From positions 5,532,001 to 5,596,000 of the forward strand of contig NZ_NETK01000001.1 of the NCBI RefSeq assembly GCF_002343915.1: a stretch of 64,000 nucleotides of DNA, given 5' to 3'. The position numbers were made by a program, and so were the translations under genes. This document shows positions 17,588-26,200 of this stretch, piece after piece (positions within the stretch are counted from its first letter, which is position 1; every line of letters starts with the position of its first letter). Under the pieces are notes generated by a model. It was not told the origin of the DNA. It searched no databases and was given only the letters and a program-made list of their open reading frames with translations. The DNA comes from Nannocystis exedens (lineage in GTDB: Bacteria > Myxococcota_A > Polyangia > Nannocystales > Nannocystaceae).

Positions 17588-17652
17588 GCCGCGTGATGCA
17601 GCGCGACGACGTCGACGCGCTGCTGCTGACGGGGGGGGCGGTCGAATGTTGA
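17587..17652 (+). pseudogene. Duplicate of the carotenoid oxygenase 3' end
   Basis: Read from 17587 the frame gives GRVMQRDDVDALLLTGG and a stop at 17650, closely matching GRVMRSEDVDSLLTMAVF at the end of the oxygenase gene (from about 16659). Only about 50 bases are shared, so this is a leftover of a second copy or of a tandem duplication whose middle was replaced by the propeller fragment. Confidence 0.5.
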
Positions 17653-17813
17653 CAGCTGCCGCAGGGCAGGCGGAGGTCGAGCCGCGCGACGCGGAGTGGA
17701 TCGAGGTCCGCACCGAACCATCCGAGCAGGGTCGTCAGGCGGCGCTGCGGCTTCAGGCCGCGATCGAGCGCGCGCTCTCACGCGATTGCGGCTGCGATTG
17801 TCCGGAGGCGTGA
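17646..17813 (+). CDS. Small hypothetical protein (55 aa), uncertain
   Basis: ATG 17646 opens a 55-codon frame with plausible content: EVEPRDAEWIEVRTEPSEQG, an amphipathic helix RQAALRLQAAIERALSRD and an end in CGCDCPEA with three Cys. I do not recognise it. It could be the 3' remnant of a longer frame rather than an independent gene. From 17814 to 18078 I see nothing coding; the stretch precedes the tRNA gene and must contain its promoter. Confidence 0.3.
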   Translation: MLTAAAGQAEVEPRDAEWIEVRTEPSEQGRQAALRLQAAIERALSRDCGCDCPEA

Positions 17814-18078
17814 CGCGGTCGATCCATCGCAGGACGTCGCCGCATTTGTTGGACTGCGCGGTGGCGACAATTCGGGATCTCCGAATCGCCGGCGTCGACC
17901 TCGAGCCGGGCGTCGGCCTGTGCCGGGGCGGCGAGCCGGGACGCGAGGCGCTGCTCGCGGGAGCTCGGGATGGTGAGAAATATCTCCAGGTGTGGGGCGG
18001 GCAGATGCCTTTCGCCGCCTGTCCCGGTCGCCAGGTGCTTGACGCCAGGCCGCGGATCTCGTACCACTGCGCCCCCAC

Positions 18079-18151
18079 GCCCAGGTAGCTCAGTTGGTAG
18101 AGCAGGGGACTGAAAATCCCCGTGTCGGCGGTTCGATTCCGTCCCTGGGCA
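18079..18151 (+). tRNA. tRNA-Phe (anticodon GAA)
   Basis: 73 bases that fold as a cloverleaf: acceptor GCCCAGG pairs with CCTGGGC, D-arm GCTC/GAGC, anticodon stem GGGGA/TCCCC around loop CTGAAAA with GAA as anticodon, and a T-arm containing GGTTCGATTCC. The discriminator is A, as in tRNA-Phe. The CCA end is not encoded. Confidence 0.97.
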
Positions 18152-18168
18152 CTCTCAAGAAGACAGCG

Positions 18169-18207
18169 GAAGAGGCGGAGCGCGCGGCGCCCCGCCTCTT
18201 CGCGTTT
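18169..18207 (+). terminator. Probable terminator after tRNA-Phe
   Basis: A 10-bp stem, GAAGAGGCGG paired with CCGCCTCTTC, followed by GCGTTT. It lies 18 bases after the tRNA and also downstream of the convergent methyltransferase gene. The T-run is short, typical for a GC-rich genome. Confidence 0.55.
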
Positions 18208-18222
18208 GGTCCCGCGAGCGAG

Positions 18223-20217
18223 TCAGCGGCGGCCGCGGCGGCCCGGCGGGCGCAGCGGCTTGTCCCAGCGCTGGAGCTGGCCCACGAAGCCGCCCATGTC
18301 GAGGGTGAGCGAGCGGCGCAGGACCAGGCCGGCCGCCTGGAGGGCCGGGTCGGTCACCCGCGCGAGCGGCGAGATCCACGCGAGCCGGCCGCCGGGGACC
18401 AGGACGGCCGCGGCGTTGGCGACGAAGGCGGTCAGCAGCGGCCCGACGTCGCCGCGATGGACGCGCCGGCCCATCGGCGGGTTGGTGACGATCAGGGTGA
18501 CGCCGGCCGGCCGGTGGGTGGTGGCGTCGGCCTGGGTGAGGTCGCCGCGGAGGCCGGCGTTGCGCAGGTTGGTGGCGGCGACGGCGAGGGCGCGTGGGTC
18601 GAGGTCGGTGCCGAGGAGCGCGGCCGCCGGACCGAGCAGGCCGCGCTCGCACAGCTCGAGGCCGGAGCCGACGAACGGGTCCCAGACGACGTCGTCGGGG
18701 CGGACCTCGGCGAGCCGCGCGAGGGCGGCGGCGATCGTCGGGTGCGAGGCGGCGGGGACGTCGCCGCTGCGGTAGGAAAATCGCGGGTCGGCGGACTCGA
18801 GCGCGGGCCTGTCGTCGGTGGGATCGGATGGCTCGCCGGCGCCGCTGCGGTGGCGAGAGGTCGCGGGCTCGCGGTCGGTGGTGTTGCGAGGGGGCGCGGG
18901 CTCGCGGTCGGTGGTCTTGCGAGGGGGCGCGGGTTCGCGGTCGGTGGTGTTGCGAGAGGGCGCGGGTTCGCGGTCGGTGGTGTTGCGAGGGGGCGCGGGT
19001 TCGCGATCGGTGCTGCGAGAGGGCGGAGGTTCTTCGCCCGGCCTGTCGATCGCGCTCCAGCGACGCGGGCGCAGCTCGGCGCGGATCTGCGGGCCCGCGT
19101 CGTCGACCACGACCTCCCAGGTCGTCTCGCGCGGGTCGTTGACCAGCTCGGGCCACAGCGCGGCGGCGGCGGCGGCGACCTGCCAGACGAGGGCGCGGCG
19201 GTGGCCGCCGCGGGCCCAGGCGAGGCGGTAGCGGACCTGTCCTTTGGTATATGTCTTGAAGACCAGGCGGGCTTCGGGGCCGGTCAGCAGGGCGGCGATG
19301 GTCGCGGGCAGATCTGTCCCGCGGGACAGGGGCTGCAGCGGCAGGCCGACCTCGGTCCACAGGCGGACGGCGAGGAGGTCGCGCAGCGGGCCGCGGAGGG
19401 TGGCGGCGACGCGGCCGGGGCCCAGCGGGCGCGGGGCGAAGGCGGGGCCGAGGGCGTCGACCAGCAGCGGCTCGAGGCCGGGGCGGCAGCCGAGCACCAG
19501 CGGGCGCGGCTCGGCGGCGACGGCGTCGAGGTCGATCGCCGAGCCGGACTCGCCGCGGCCGAGGCTGCGGCCCAGCATCAGGCGGGCCCGCGCGGTCAGC
19601 CGCTGCAGCTCCGGGTCGTCCGTCGCGAGCGCTTCGAGCCAGGTGAGGGCGTCGGCGTCGCCGACCTTGCCGAGCGCCTCGACCAGGCTGCGCAGGTGCG
19701 GCAGCGAGGTCTCGGCGCGGGCGCGGGCGAGCAGGGCCGCGGCGACGCCGGGGCCGCCGCGCTTGCCGAGGGCGCCGATCGCGTTTCTCCTGGTCTTCGG
19801 GTCATGGTCGTCGAGACATGTTTTTAAAGACATCTCGACGGCGGGGTCGGCGGGCAGGCGGCCGAGGACGCGGACGAGGCGCGGGCGCAGCGGCGGCTCG
19901 GCCGTGGGCAAGCGGCGCAAGAGGGCGGGGCTCGCGGCCGCGCCGGCGCGCAGGAGGGCCCGCTCGACGTGGACGGCGAGGTCCTCGTCCTCGCCCAGCA
20001 GCTCGACGACGTCGCGCAGGTCGTGGCGGCCGGGCGTGAAGCCGGGGTCGGCGACGGCGCGCGCGAGCTGCTCGCGGCGCTCGGGCGAGAGGGCGGCCGC
20101 GGGCTCGCCGGTCTCGCTCACGGTCGCAGGCTCGCGGCGCTCGCCGGCGGGCTCGCGCGAGGCGGCGTCGGGGCGCTCGGTCACGGGCTCAGCCGGAGCG
20201 GTCGGTCGGGTCGCCAT
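18223..20217 (-). CDS. HEAT-repeat/THUMP/RNA methyltransferase fusion
   Basis: 664 residues from ATG 20217. Residues about 50-235 are HEAT-like helices (ALLRRLPTAEPPLRPRLVRV, TRRNAIGALGKRGGPGVAAA). A THUMP-like region follows (PLVLGCRPGLEPLLVDALG). The C-terminal SAM methyltransferase has motif I VVWDPFVGSGLELCERG and motif IV TNPPMGRRVHRGD, the NPP-type signature of guanine-N2 RNA methyltransferases of the RlmL/Trm14 group, which modify rRNA or tRNA. Between THUMP and catalytic domains are five 11-residue repeats, TTDREPAPPRN and variants. The ATG has a TATGCT hexamer 9 bases upstream and no ribosome binding site. Fusion of HEAT repeats to this enzyme is unusual; a role in RNA modification is likely, the exact target unknown. 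Confidence 0.75.
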   Translation of the reverse strand: MATRPTAPAEPVTERPDAASREPAGERREPATVSETGEPAAALSPERREQLARAVADPGFTPGRHDLRDVVELLGEDEDLAVHVERALLRAGAAASPALLRRLPTAEPPLRPRLVRVLGRLPADPAVEMSLKTCLDDHDPKTRRNAIGALGKRGGPGVAAALLARARAETSLPHLRSLVEALGKVGDADALTWLEALATDDPELQRLTARARLMLGRSLGRGESGSAIDLDAVAAEPRPLVLGCRPGLEPLLVDALGPAFAPRPLGPGRVAATLRGPLRDLLAVRLWTEVGLPLQPLSRGTDLPATIAALLTGPEARLVFKTYTKGQVRYRLAWARGGHRRALVWQVAAAAAALWPELVNDPRETTWEVVVDDAGPQIRAELRPRRWSAIDRPGEEPPPSRSTDREPAPPRNTTDREPAPSRNTTDREPAPPRKTTDREPAPPRNTTDREPATSRHRSGAGEPSDPTDDRPALESADPRFSYRSGDVPAASHPTIAAALARLAEVRPDDVVWDPFVGSGLELCERGLLGPAAALLGTDLDPRALAVAATNLRNAGLRGDLTQADATTHRPAGVTLIVTNPPMGRRVHRGDVGPLLTAFVANAAAVLVPGGRLAWISPLARVTDPALQAAGLVLRRSLTLDMGGFVGQLQRWDKPLRPPGRRGRR
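18851..19020 (-). repeat. 33-bp coding tandem repeat, five copies
   Basis: Each copy encodes an 11-residue unit such as TTDREPAPPRN, TTDREPAPSRN or TTDREPATSRH, inside the methyltransferase fusion gene. Copies are nearly identical at DNA level, so copy number could change without breaking the frame. Confidence 0.85.
19811..19838. repeat. Hairpin element inside coding sequence
   Basis: TCGAGACATGTTTTTAAAG and the inverted CATCTCGA form a palindrome with an AT-rich centre, unusual in this GC-rich sequence. It encodes EMSLKTCLDD of the HEAT region of the methyltransferase fusion. Confidence 0.55.
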
Positions 20218-20274
20218 GGGCGGCGAAGCATAAGCGATGGCGGGCCGAGTCACTGCCCCGACCGACGCTCGCGC

Positions 20275-21078
20275 TCACTTGCCGAGCGGCGCCTTCTCCA
20301 TCAGCACGGGCACCGCGTTGGGGCCGCGGCGGACCTGGAACGAGGTCATCGCGGTGCGGTAACCGGGGGCGTTGAAGCGGAGCAGCAAGGTCGCGCCGTC
20401 GTCCTTGAGCGGGATCTCGGGGAACTTGTCGACCGTGTAGGCCTTGTTGTTGACGCACGGCCCGCTGACGCACTCGACGGTGGTGCCGGGGGGGGCGCCC
20501 TCGAACTGGAACACGGCGCTCTCGGGGGCGCCGAACTCTCGCTCGAGCGCGAACTGGATGTAGTTGCGGCCGGGCACGAGGTTGTAGGTGCCGACGTAGG
20601 GCTTGTAGTGCATCGCCCGGAACTCGAGCTGCACGGTGGCGCCGCCGGCGGGGATCGGGATCGGCGGGTAGACGCCGGTGATGAAGTCGGCCGAGCGCGT
20701 CGGACACGGGCCGCTCACGCACTGCACGATCGTGTTCTGCGGACCCTTGGCGAATTCGAGGTTGGCCACCGCCGTGTCGGTCGGCGGCGAGGCGGGTGCG
20801 CCGCTAGCGCTGCTCGAATTCGCGGCGGCTTCGGGCGCCGGCGCGCTCGCAGCCGCGACCAGCTCGCAGGTGCAATGCGCGTCGTCGACGGCGGCGCAGC
20901 GCACGCCCGGGGCCACCCGCTCGATGTAGACGGCGCATGGGTCGTTCCCCGGGCCGCTGGCGACGGTGTTGGCAGCGGCGGTGTCGGGGGGCGCCGAGGC
21001 GTCCGCGTCCGAGCGCGACCGGTTACACGCGACGCCGAGGAGGCACAGGCCGAGCAGGACAGGAGTGATTGCACGCAT
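20275..21078 (-). CDS. Lipoprotein with two PEGA-like repeats
   Basis: 267 residues. The signal peptide ends in LCLLGVAC, so the Cys at about residue 18 is lipidated. A Ser/Ala/Pro linker contains a short Cys cluster (RCAAVDDAHCTC). Two homologous beta domains follow, each with the sequence CVSGPC (VQCVSGPCPTRSADF and VECVSGPCVNNKAYTV), then IPIPAGGATVQLEFRA or IPLKDDGATLLLRFNA and a closing strand. The layout resembles tandem PEGA domains, which bind other surface components. Function unknown. Stop is 58 bases before the start region of the methyltransferase fusion gene, so the two may be one transcript. Confidence 0.6.
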   Translation of the reverse strand: MRAITPVLLGLCLLGVACNRSRSDADASAPPDTAAANTVASGPGNDPCAVYIERVAPGVRCAAVDDAHCTCELVAAASAPAPEAAANSSSASGAPASPPTDTAVANLEFAKGPQNTIVQCVSGPCPTRSADFITGVYPPIPIPAGGATVQLEFRAMHYKPYVGTYNLVPGRNYIQFALEREFGAPESAVFQFEGAPPGTTVECVSGPCVNNKAYTVDKFPEIPLKDDGATLLLRFNAPGYRTAMTSFQVRRGPNAVPVLMEKAPLGK

Positions 21079-21412
21079 GGCGCAGCTCAGCTTTTAGCGC
21101 GGGCCGGCCGACCGCTCAAGGAAACGGACCGGGCCACAGTGACCCGTGACGGCCGAAGACGGCCGCGAGGAGCACGGTCCACCGAGCTCGGCCGCCGCTC
21201 GCGGCACGCCCTCGGCGGACCTCGGAAGAACACGACGAGTGCTCCGTCTCGCCCGCGCGAGCGCGCCAGCGCAGCGAGGCCAGCGGCGCCGACCCACACC
21301 GGGCCACCCACTCGCTGTCGCCGGTGAAAGCCGGCGGACGGGCCGCGCGGCGGCGCAGCGTATGAACCGAGATTCACGTGCCGCGCGACCCGGGTTCGGC
21401 TAAGTGCCAGGC
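21079..21412. other. Intergenic gap
   Basis: No credible gene. The frames present are Arg/Pro/Ala-rich on both strands. The right edge holds TAAGTG at 21401-21406, 6 bases before the next ATG; on the minus strand a TAAAAG lies 12 bases before the lipoprotein start at 21078. The gap therefore probably serves as a divergent promoter region. Confidence 0.45.
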
Positions 21413-21829
21413 ATGGAGATCCTGGACCGACTCAAGAGCATCGTGGGGATCGGCAAGGCGACCATCGAGCTGACGAAGGTCGACGCGCCGGTGCGGCCCG
21501 GCGCCGAGCTGCACGCCACCGTGATGTTGCGCGGTGGGGACTACGACGTCGCGGTCCAGGACGTGCGTCTGCACTTCGACGAGGAGCGCATGGTGTACAC
21601 CGCGCAGGGCCGCGGCGACTTCGCGTTCTGGCAGCAGCACGCGAGCGTGACCATCCCGCTCGGCGGACGGATGCTCGGCAAGGACGAGCAGCTCGAGCTG
21701 CCGGTCGTCCTCACGCTGCCGGCCGACCTGGCGCCGAACGCGGAGAACCTGCGCTACGTGCTCATCGCCGAGACCGAGATCCCCGGGCTCAACCCCAAGC
21801 ACGCCGTGCCGGTCGAGGTCGTGGCATAA
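21413..21829 (+). CDS. Spo0M-like (arrestin-fold) protein
   Basis: 138 residues from ATG 21413. The start EILDRLKSIVGIGKATIELT, then VRPGAELHATVMLRGGDYDV, VQDVRLHFDEERM and HASVTIPLGGRMLGKDEQLE fit the N-terminal arrestin-like beta-sandwich of sporulation-control protein Spo0M. Spo0M proteins are usually around 250 residues, so this is a single-lobe version. Cytoplasmic, no signal. It lies 9 bases upstream of two thioesterase genes and probably shares their transcript. A TAAGTG hexamer 6 bases before the ATG is the only promoter-like element seen. Confidence 0.6.
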   Translation: MEILDRLKSIVGIGKATIELTKVDAPVRPGAELHATVMLRGGDYDVAVQDVRLHFDEERMVYTAQGRGDFAFWQQHASVTIPLGGRMLGKDEQLELPVVLTLPADLAPNAENLRYVLIAETEIPGLNPKHAVPVEVVA

Positions 21830-21838
21830 CCACGATCG

Positions 21839-22315
21839 ATGTCCGACGAGCGACTCGACGCCGAAGAGCTGGCCCGCCTGCGCGAGCTCGGCCAGCGCTT
21901 CATGCGGGCCGTGCCCCACAACAACGCGCTCGGGCTCGAGCTCCGGGCGGTGAGCGAGGGCCGGGCCGAGATCTTCCTGCCCTACGACCTCCGCCTGGTC
22001 GGCAACCCCGAGACCGGGGTGCTGCACGGCGGGGCGATCTCGGCGCTGATGGACGCCTGCTGCGGCGCCGCGGTGTTCCAGGCGCTGCGCAAGCCGATGG
22101 CGATCGCCACGCTCGACCTGCGCATCGATTACCTCAAGCCGGCCGCGCCCGGCCGCGGCGTGATCGCCCGCGCCCACTGCTACAAGGTCACGCGCCACGT
22201 CGCGTTCGTCCGCGGGGTCGCGTTCCTCGACAGCGAGGACGACCCGATCGCCACCAGCGCCGGGACCTTCATGCTCGGCACGCGCACGACCAGCCGCACG
22301 GAGGGGGCCGCGTGA
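21839..22315 (+). CDS. Hotdog-fold thioesterase, PaaI type
   Basis: 158 residues. The catalytic helix TGVLHGGAISALMDACCGAA and the strand ATLDLRIDYLKPAAPGRGV are the signature of PaaI-like acyl-CoA thioesterases, in which the HGG loop and an acidic residue on the helix (here Asp in LMDACC) bind and hydrolyse the thioester. Cytoplasmic. Substrate class is aromatic or medium-chain acyl-CoA by family; nothing in the neighbourhood decides it. The stop overlaps the start of a paralogue by 4 bases (GTGA). Confidence 0.88.
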   Translation: MSDERLDAEELARLRELGQRFMRAVPHNNALGLELRAVSEGRAEIFLPYDLRLVGNPETGVLHGGAISALMDACCGAAVFQALRKPMAIATLDLRIDYLKPAAPGRGVIARAHCYKVTRHVAFVRGVAFLDSEDDPIATSAGTFMLGTRTTSRTEGAA

Positions 22316-22803
22316 GCACCACCCATCCGTGGCTGCGACAGGCGATCGCGGAGGCCCGCGCGGCCGGCGACCCGGGCCGTCTGGCGGCGGCGGTGCCGTA
22401 CGCGCAGACGATGGGGATCTCGCTGCTGCTGGCGCCCGACGGCCCGCACGCGGGCGAATTGCTCGGGGTGATGCGGTTCGGCGAGCACCTGATCGGCAAC
22501 CCGGTGCTGCCGGCGCTGCACGGCGGGGCCCTGTGCGCGTTGCTCGAGTCGACGGCGATCTTCCAGCTGCTCTGGGAGAGCGCGCTGTCGGCGACGCCGC
22601 GGACGATCGGTCTCACCGTGGAGTACCTGCGCTCCGGTCGCCCGGTCGACACGTTCGCGCGCGGCATGCCGACCCGCCAGGGCCGCCGCGTGACCAACGT
22701 CCGCGTCGAGGCCTGGCAGGACGACCGCTCGCGCCCGATCGCGGTGGCCAGCGCGCACTTTCTGGTGCACAGCGACGAGGAGCCGGCGAAGCTCGAGAGC
22801 TGA
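22312..22803 (+). CDS. Second hotdog-fold thioesterase, PaaI type
   Basis: 163 residues starting at GTG 22312, overlapping the upstream stop. It is a diverged paralogue of the preceding gene: LPALHGGALCALLESTAIFQ replaces the catalytic helix, with Glu in the acidic position, and GLTVEYLRSGRPVDTFARG the following strand. The pair probably forms a heteromeric hotdog enzyme or two subunits of one hexamer, since side-by-side, translationally coupled copies are common in this family. Which acyl-CoA is used cannot be told. Confidence 0.82.
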   Translation: MSTTHPWLRQAIAEARAAGDPGRLAAAVPYAQTMGISLLLAPDGPHAGELLGVMRFGEHLIGNPVLPALHGGALCALLESTAIFQLLWESALSATPRTIGLTVEYLRSGRPVDTFARGMPTRQGRRVTNVRVEAWQDDRSRPIAVASAHFLVHSDEEPAKLES

Positions 22804-23218
22804 GCCGCGCTGCGGCGCGGGCACGGGCCTGGCCGCAGTGCCCGCGGCGCGAAAGCGTGGCCGCGCGCCCGCGAGTGCTCGGCCCGGGGCCGCGTCGAGC
22901 TCGCGCCTCGCCTCGCCGCGTGCAGCGTCGCCCTGGTCCGCAGCGGCCCTGCTCGGGCCGCGTCGAGCTCGCGCCTCGGCGCGAGCGCCGTCCCTGGTCC
23001 GCAGCCAGGACGGCCGCGCCCCGGCTCGCGCGTCCTCCGGCCGCAGGCGCCGTCGCCGGGCGCGCTCCCCGGTCCGCAGCCACGAGGGCCGCGCCCGGCC
23101 CGAGCCGCCGCCGCGCGCCCTGGCGCCCGCATGAAAACAAGCGCGCTCGTCCCGGCCGCGCCAGCCGGTACACTGCTGCCGTGTCCCCGACGCACCACGG
23201 CCGGCTCGAGGCCGCAGG
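22804..23218. repeat. GC-rich intergenic region with degenerate tandem repeats
   Basis: No gene. The motif GGGCCGCGTCGAGCTCGCG occurs twice (about 22889 and 22957), and CCCTGGTCCGCAGC or a close variant three times (22931, 22992, 23067), giving irregular units of about 60-75 bases. A TACACT hexamer lies near 23170, upstream of the next gene. Confidence 0.6.
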
Positions 23219-26188
23219 ATGACCAGCGCGTCGCCCGGGTCCGAGTTCCGCGCCCGCGCGCGCGCCGAGGCCGAGCGCTACGGGCCCGACCCGTGGGTGT
23301 TCGTGCGCGAGCTGCTGCAGAACGCCCGCGACGCCGGGGCGACGAAGGTCGAATTTACCTGCGAGGCCCGCGGCGGGCGGTGGGTGCTGCGCTGCCGCGA
23401 CGACGGCGAGGGCATGACCTTCGCCCACGCGCGCCGCTACTTGTTCGCGCTGTACGCCTCGAGCAAGGAGTCGCGGCGCGACCAGGTCGGCCGCTTCGGC
23501 GTCGGCTTCTGGTCGGTGCTGCGCTTCGAGCCGGAGCGGATCGCCATCCGCTCGCGCGCGCGCCGGCCCGACCCGAACTCACCTGACCCGGAGGACAGGT
23601 CGGGCGCGTGGGCGCTCGAGCTCGACGGCGACCTGTCGACGGCCCGGCGGACGACGCCGCCGAGCCTGCCGGGCACGGAGATCGAGCTCGAGCGGGCGGC
23701 GGTCGACGAGGCGCTCGAGCGGCGGGTGTTCGACGCGGCGTTCCAGAACGCGCGCTTTTTGGCGACCCGCGACGACCCCGAGCGGCCGCTGATCGTGACG
23801 GTCAACGGGCGCAAGGTGAACAAGCCGTTCGCGCTGCCGGCCCCGAGCGCGAGCTTCCGCCGCGGGCGGGTGCGCGGGGTGGTGGCGCTCGGCGAGGCGG
23901 CGCGGGTCGAGCTGTTCTCGCGCGGGCTCAGGGTCCGCTCCGCCGCGTCGCTGGCCGACTTCGTGGTCGCGGGCGGCCGCAGCACCGACAACAGCCGCGT
24001 CCACTTCACCGAGCTGCCCGGCCGGCTGGCCCCGCAGGCGCTGCTCGAGAGCGACGCGCTCGAGCTGATGCTGTCGCGCTCCGACGCCCGCGACAACAAG
24101 GCGCTGCGCCGCCTGGTCGACCTGGCCCAGCGCGAGCTCGAGGGCCTGATCGCCCGCCAGCTCGACGCGGCCCGCCCGCTGCCGTGGTGGCAGCGCCCGT
24201 GGGCCGGGCTGCGCGACCTGGTCCGCCGCTCGCTGGCGGTGCGCATGTTCCTGGCCGCGCTGCTCGGCGCGGCGCTGGCCGGCGGGGCCGCCTACGCGAT
24301 GTGGGGCGACCGCGTGTGGACCCGCTTCCGGTCCGCGTCGGGGATGTCCTACGGGACAGGACCTATCGGACATGGCGAAACGGCCAGCGCCAACCTGCCG
24401 GCCCGCTACGCCGACCTGGCCGCGCGCTACCGCGGGCCGCAGGTCGACGTGCTCACCGGCGCCGGCGCCCGCGAGCCGCCGCTGACGTTCCGCCCGGCCG
24501 ACCTGCGCCTGCACTTCGCCGCGCTGCTGTTCACCCGCCTGGGCGACACGGCCGAGGCCCGCGCGCCCGAGCCGCGCGGCGACTACGTCTTCACGACATG
24601 TTCCGAGGGACAGGTGTGCCCGGAGGTCGAGCTGCGCCTCGGCGCGCCGGCCGGGCCGATGCGGGTGCCGGTGCCGACGGGCCACCGGGTGGTCGCGGGC
24701 AGCGCGGCGCTCGTCGACGCCGACCACCCCGAGGGCACGCCGGCGGCGCTGCAGGTCGGGGCCGACGGCGAGGCGCTGCTGGTGCTGGCGGCGCCGTCGG
24801 AGGCGACGCTGGTGTACCGCACGGCGCCGGCGCCGGCGGACCGGCCGACGCGGCCGGCGTCGTCGGGGCTGCTGCCGCCCGACGTGCGCCGCGAGGCCCG
24901 AGCGCTGCGCGGGAAGTCGATCGCCGCGCGCGTGTCGGCGCTGACCCGGCTGACCCGCGAGCTGGTGGCCTACAGCACGGCGCCGGAGGTGGCGGCGCAG
25001 CACCGGGCGCTGGCCGGGGAGCACTTCATCGCCCGCGCGCTCGAGATCGGGCAAGGCGACTGCGACGTGCAGAACGGGCTGCTGACGGCGCTGCTGCAGG
25101 AGGCCGGGGTCGAGTCGCGGCTGGCGATCGGGTTCGTCGGCCAGGACGGGCGGGTGAACCCGTGGCTGCACGCGTGGGCCGAGTACCGCGGGCAGGACGG
25201 CGAGTGGGCGGTGGCCGACGCGAGCACGGGGATCGCCCTCGGCACGCCCGGCGGGCCGAGCGAACCCGGCGAGCTCGACGCGGCCGCCGAGACCACGGAT
25301 GCGCCGGACGCGGCCGACACGAGCGCCGAACCGGCGCCGGCCGCGTCGGTCGACGCGCAGCCCGAGATGGCCGTCGGGGCAGGTTCTTTGGAGCATGTCG
25401 GAACGGGCATGTCGCGGCAGCGGGCGCTGGCGCCGTGGGGGCTGGCCGTCGGGGCGGCGGCGCTGTTCGCGGTGGCGCTGTTCGGGCTGCTGCGCGAGCG
25501 GACCCGCCGGCGGGTGGCGCTCGACGCCAGCGGCGACCTGTCGCGGCTGCTGCAGGGGGCGCTGCAGCAGCCGGAGGTGTTCCAGGCGGTGCCGGCGGTG
25601 TTCGAGCGGCCGCTGGTGCCGACGGCCGCCGGCGGGGCGCTGTCGCTGTCGCAGGCCAAGCGGCTGGCCGCGCGCGGCCGGCTCTACCGCACGCGCCGGC
25701 GCCCACCGCTGGCCGTCGACGCGCTGGCCGGCGACGCGGCGGTGCTCGACGAGGAGCGCCCCGAGGCCCGCGCGGTGGCCGACGCCCTCGGCGCGACCGA
25801 CCTCGACCTGTGGGACGCGCTCTTGGCCACCGCCGGCGAGACGGCGCTGCTGAAGGCCGTGAGCGCGCGGCTGACGGCGTCGGGCGAGCCGTGGCAGGTG
25901 CTCGCCAGCGCTTCGCTGGGCACCGAGGAGCTGCGCAGCCTCGACCTGGCGCCGCTCCGCCTGCGCAAGTCGCCGCTGCGGGGCCGCAGGGTGGTGGTGG
26001 TCGGGGCCCAGAACCCGTGGCTGCAGGACGCCGCCGGGGTGCTGGCCGCCCGCCCCGCCGCCGCCGTGTTCGCGGCCCTCGACTACCTGCTCGACCGCCT
26101 CGACCTCGGCCCCGAACGCACCGCCCGGCTGCTCCGCGAGGCGGCCCGCGAGGCGGTCCACGAGGCGGCCCGCGGGAGGCCGGCGTGA
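23219..26188 (+). CDS. Membrane GHKL (Hsp90-like) ATPase fused to a transglutaminase-like domain
   Basis: 989 residues. The N-terminal Bergerat-fold ATPase has VRELLQNARDAGA (the Asn-containing N box), CRDDGEGM (G1) and GRFGVGFWSVLRF (G2), as in HtpG and related GHKL proteins. A membrane helix lies at about 341-361 (FLAALLGAALAGGAAYAMW). An extracytoplasmic region follows, with a transglutaminase-like core: GDCDVQNGLLTALL (Cys615), LHAWAEYR (His651) and VADAST (Asp667), a complete Cys-His-Asp triad. A second helix is at about 738-762, then a cytoplasmic tail with a Leu-rich domain of about 230 residues. The partner gene at 26448 encodes a degenerate ATPase of the same type. This arrangement is not one I know; see findings. 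Confidence 0.78.
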   Translation: MTSASPGSEFRARARAEAERYGPDPWVFVRELLQNARDAGATKVEFTCEARGGRWVLRCRDDGEGMTFAHARRYLFALYASSKESRRDQVGRFGVGFWSVLRFEPERIAIRSRARRPDPNSPDPEDRSGAWALELDGDLSTARRTTPPSLPGTEIELERAAVDEALERRVFDAAFQNARFLATRDDPERPLIVTVNGRKVNKPFALPAPSASFRRGRVRGVVALGEAARVELFSRGLRVRSAASLADFVVAGGRSTDNSRVHFTELPGRLAPQALLESDALELMLSRSDARDNKALRRLVDLAQRELEGLIARQLDAARPLPWWQRPWAGLRDLVRRSLAVRMFLAALLGAALAGGAAYAMWGDRVWTRFRSASGMSYGTGPIGHGETASANLPARYADLAARYRGPQVDVLTGAGAREPPLTFRPADLRLHFAALLFTRLGDTAEARAPEPRGDYVFTTCSEGQVCPEVELRLGAPAGPMRVPVPTGHRVVAGSAALVDADHPEGTPAALQVGADGEALLVLAAPSEATLVYRTAPAPADRPTRPASSGLLPPDVRREARALRGKSIAARVSALTRLTRELVAYSTAPEVAAQHRALAGEHFIARALEIGQGDCDVQNGLLTALLQEAGVESRLAIGFVGQDGRVNPWLHAWAEYRGQDGEWAVADASTGIALGTPGGPSEPGELDAAAETTDAPDAADTSAEPAPAASVDAQPEMAVGAGSLEHVGTGMSRQRALAPWGLAVGAAALFAVALFGLLRERTRRRVALDASGDLSRLLQGALQQPEVFQAVPAVFERPLVPTAAGGALSLSQAKRLAARGRLYRTRRRPPLAVDALAGDAAVLDEERPEARAVADALGATDLDLWDALLATAGETALLKAVSARLTASGEPWQVLASASLGTEELRSLDLAPLRLRKSPLRGRRVVVVGAQNPWLQDAAGVLAARPAAAVFAALDYLLDRLDLGPERTARLLREAAREAVHEAARGRPA

Positions 26189-26200
26189 GCGTGCGGAGAG

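Noticed and set aside
23131-23586. An ATGAAAAC-initiated frame before the ATPase fusion gene
   Set aside because: Most of it lies out of frame inside the ATPase gene and consists of Arg/Pro/Ala repeats; no family similarity.
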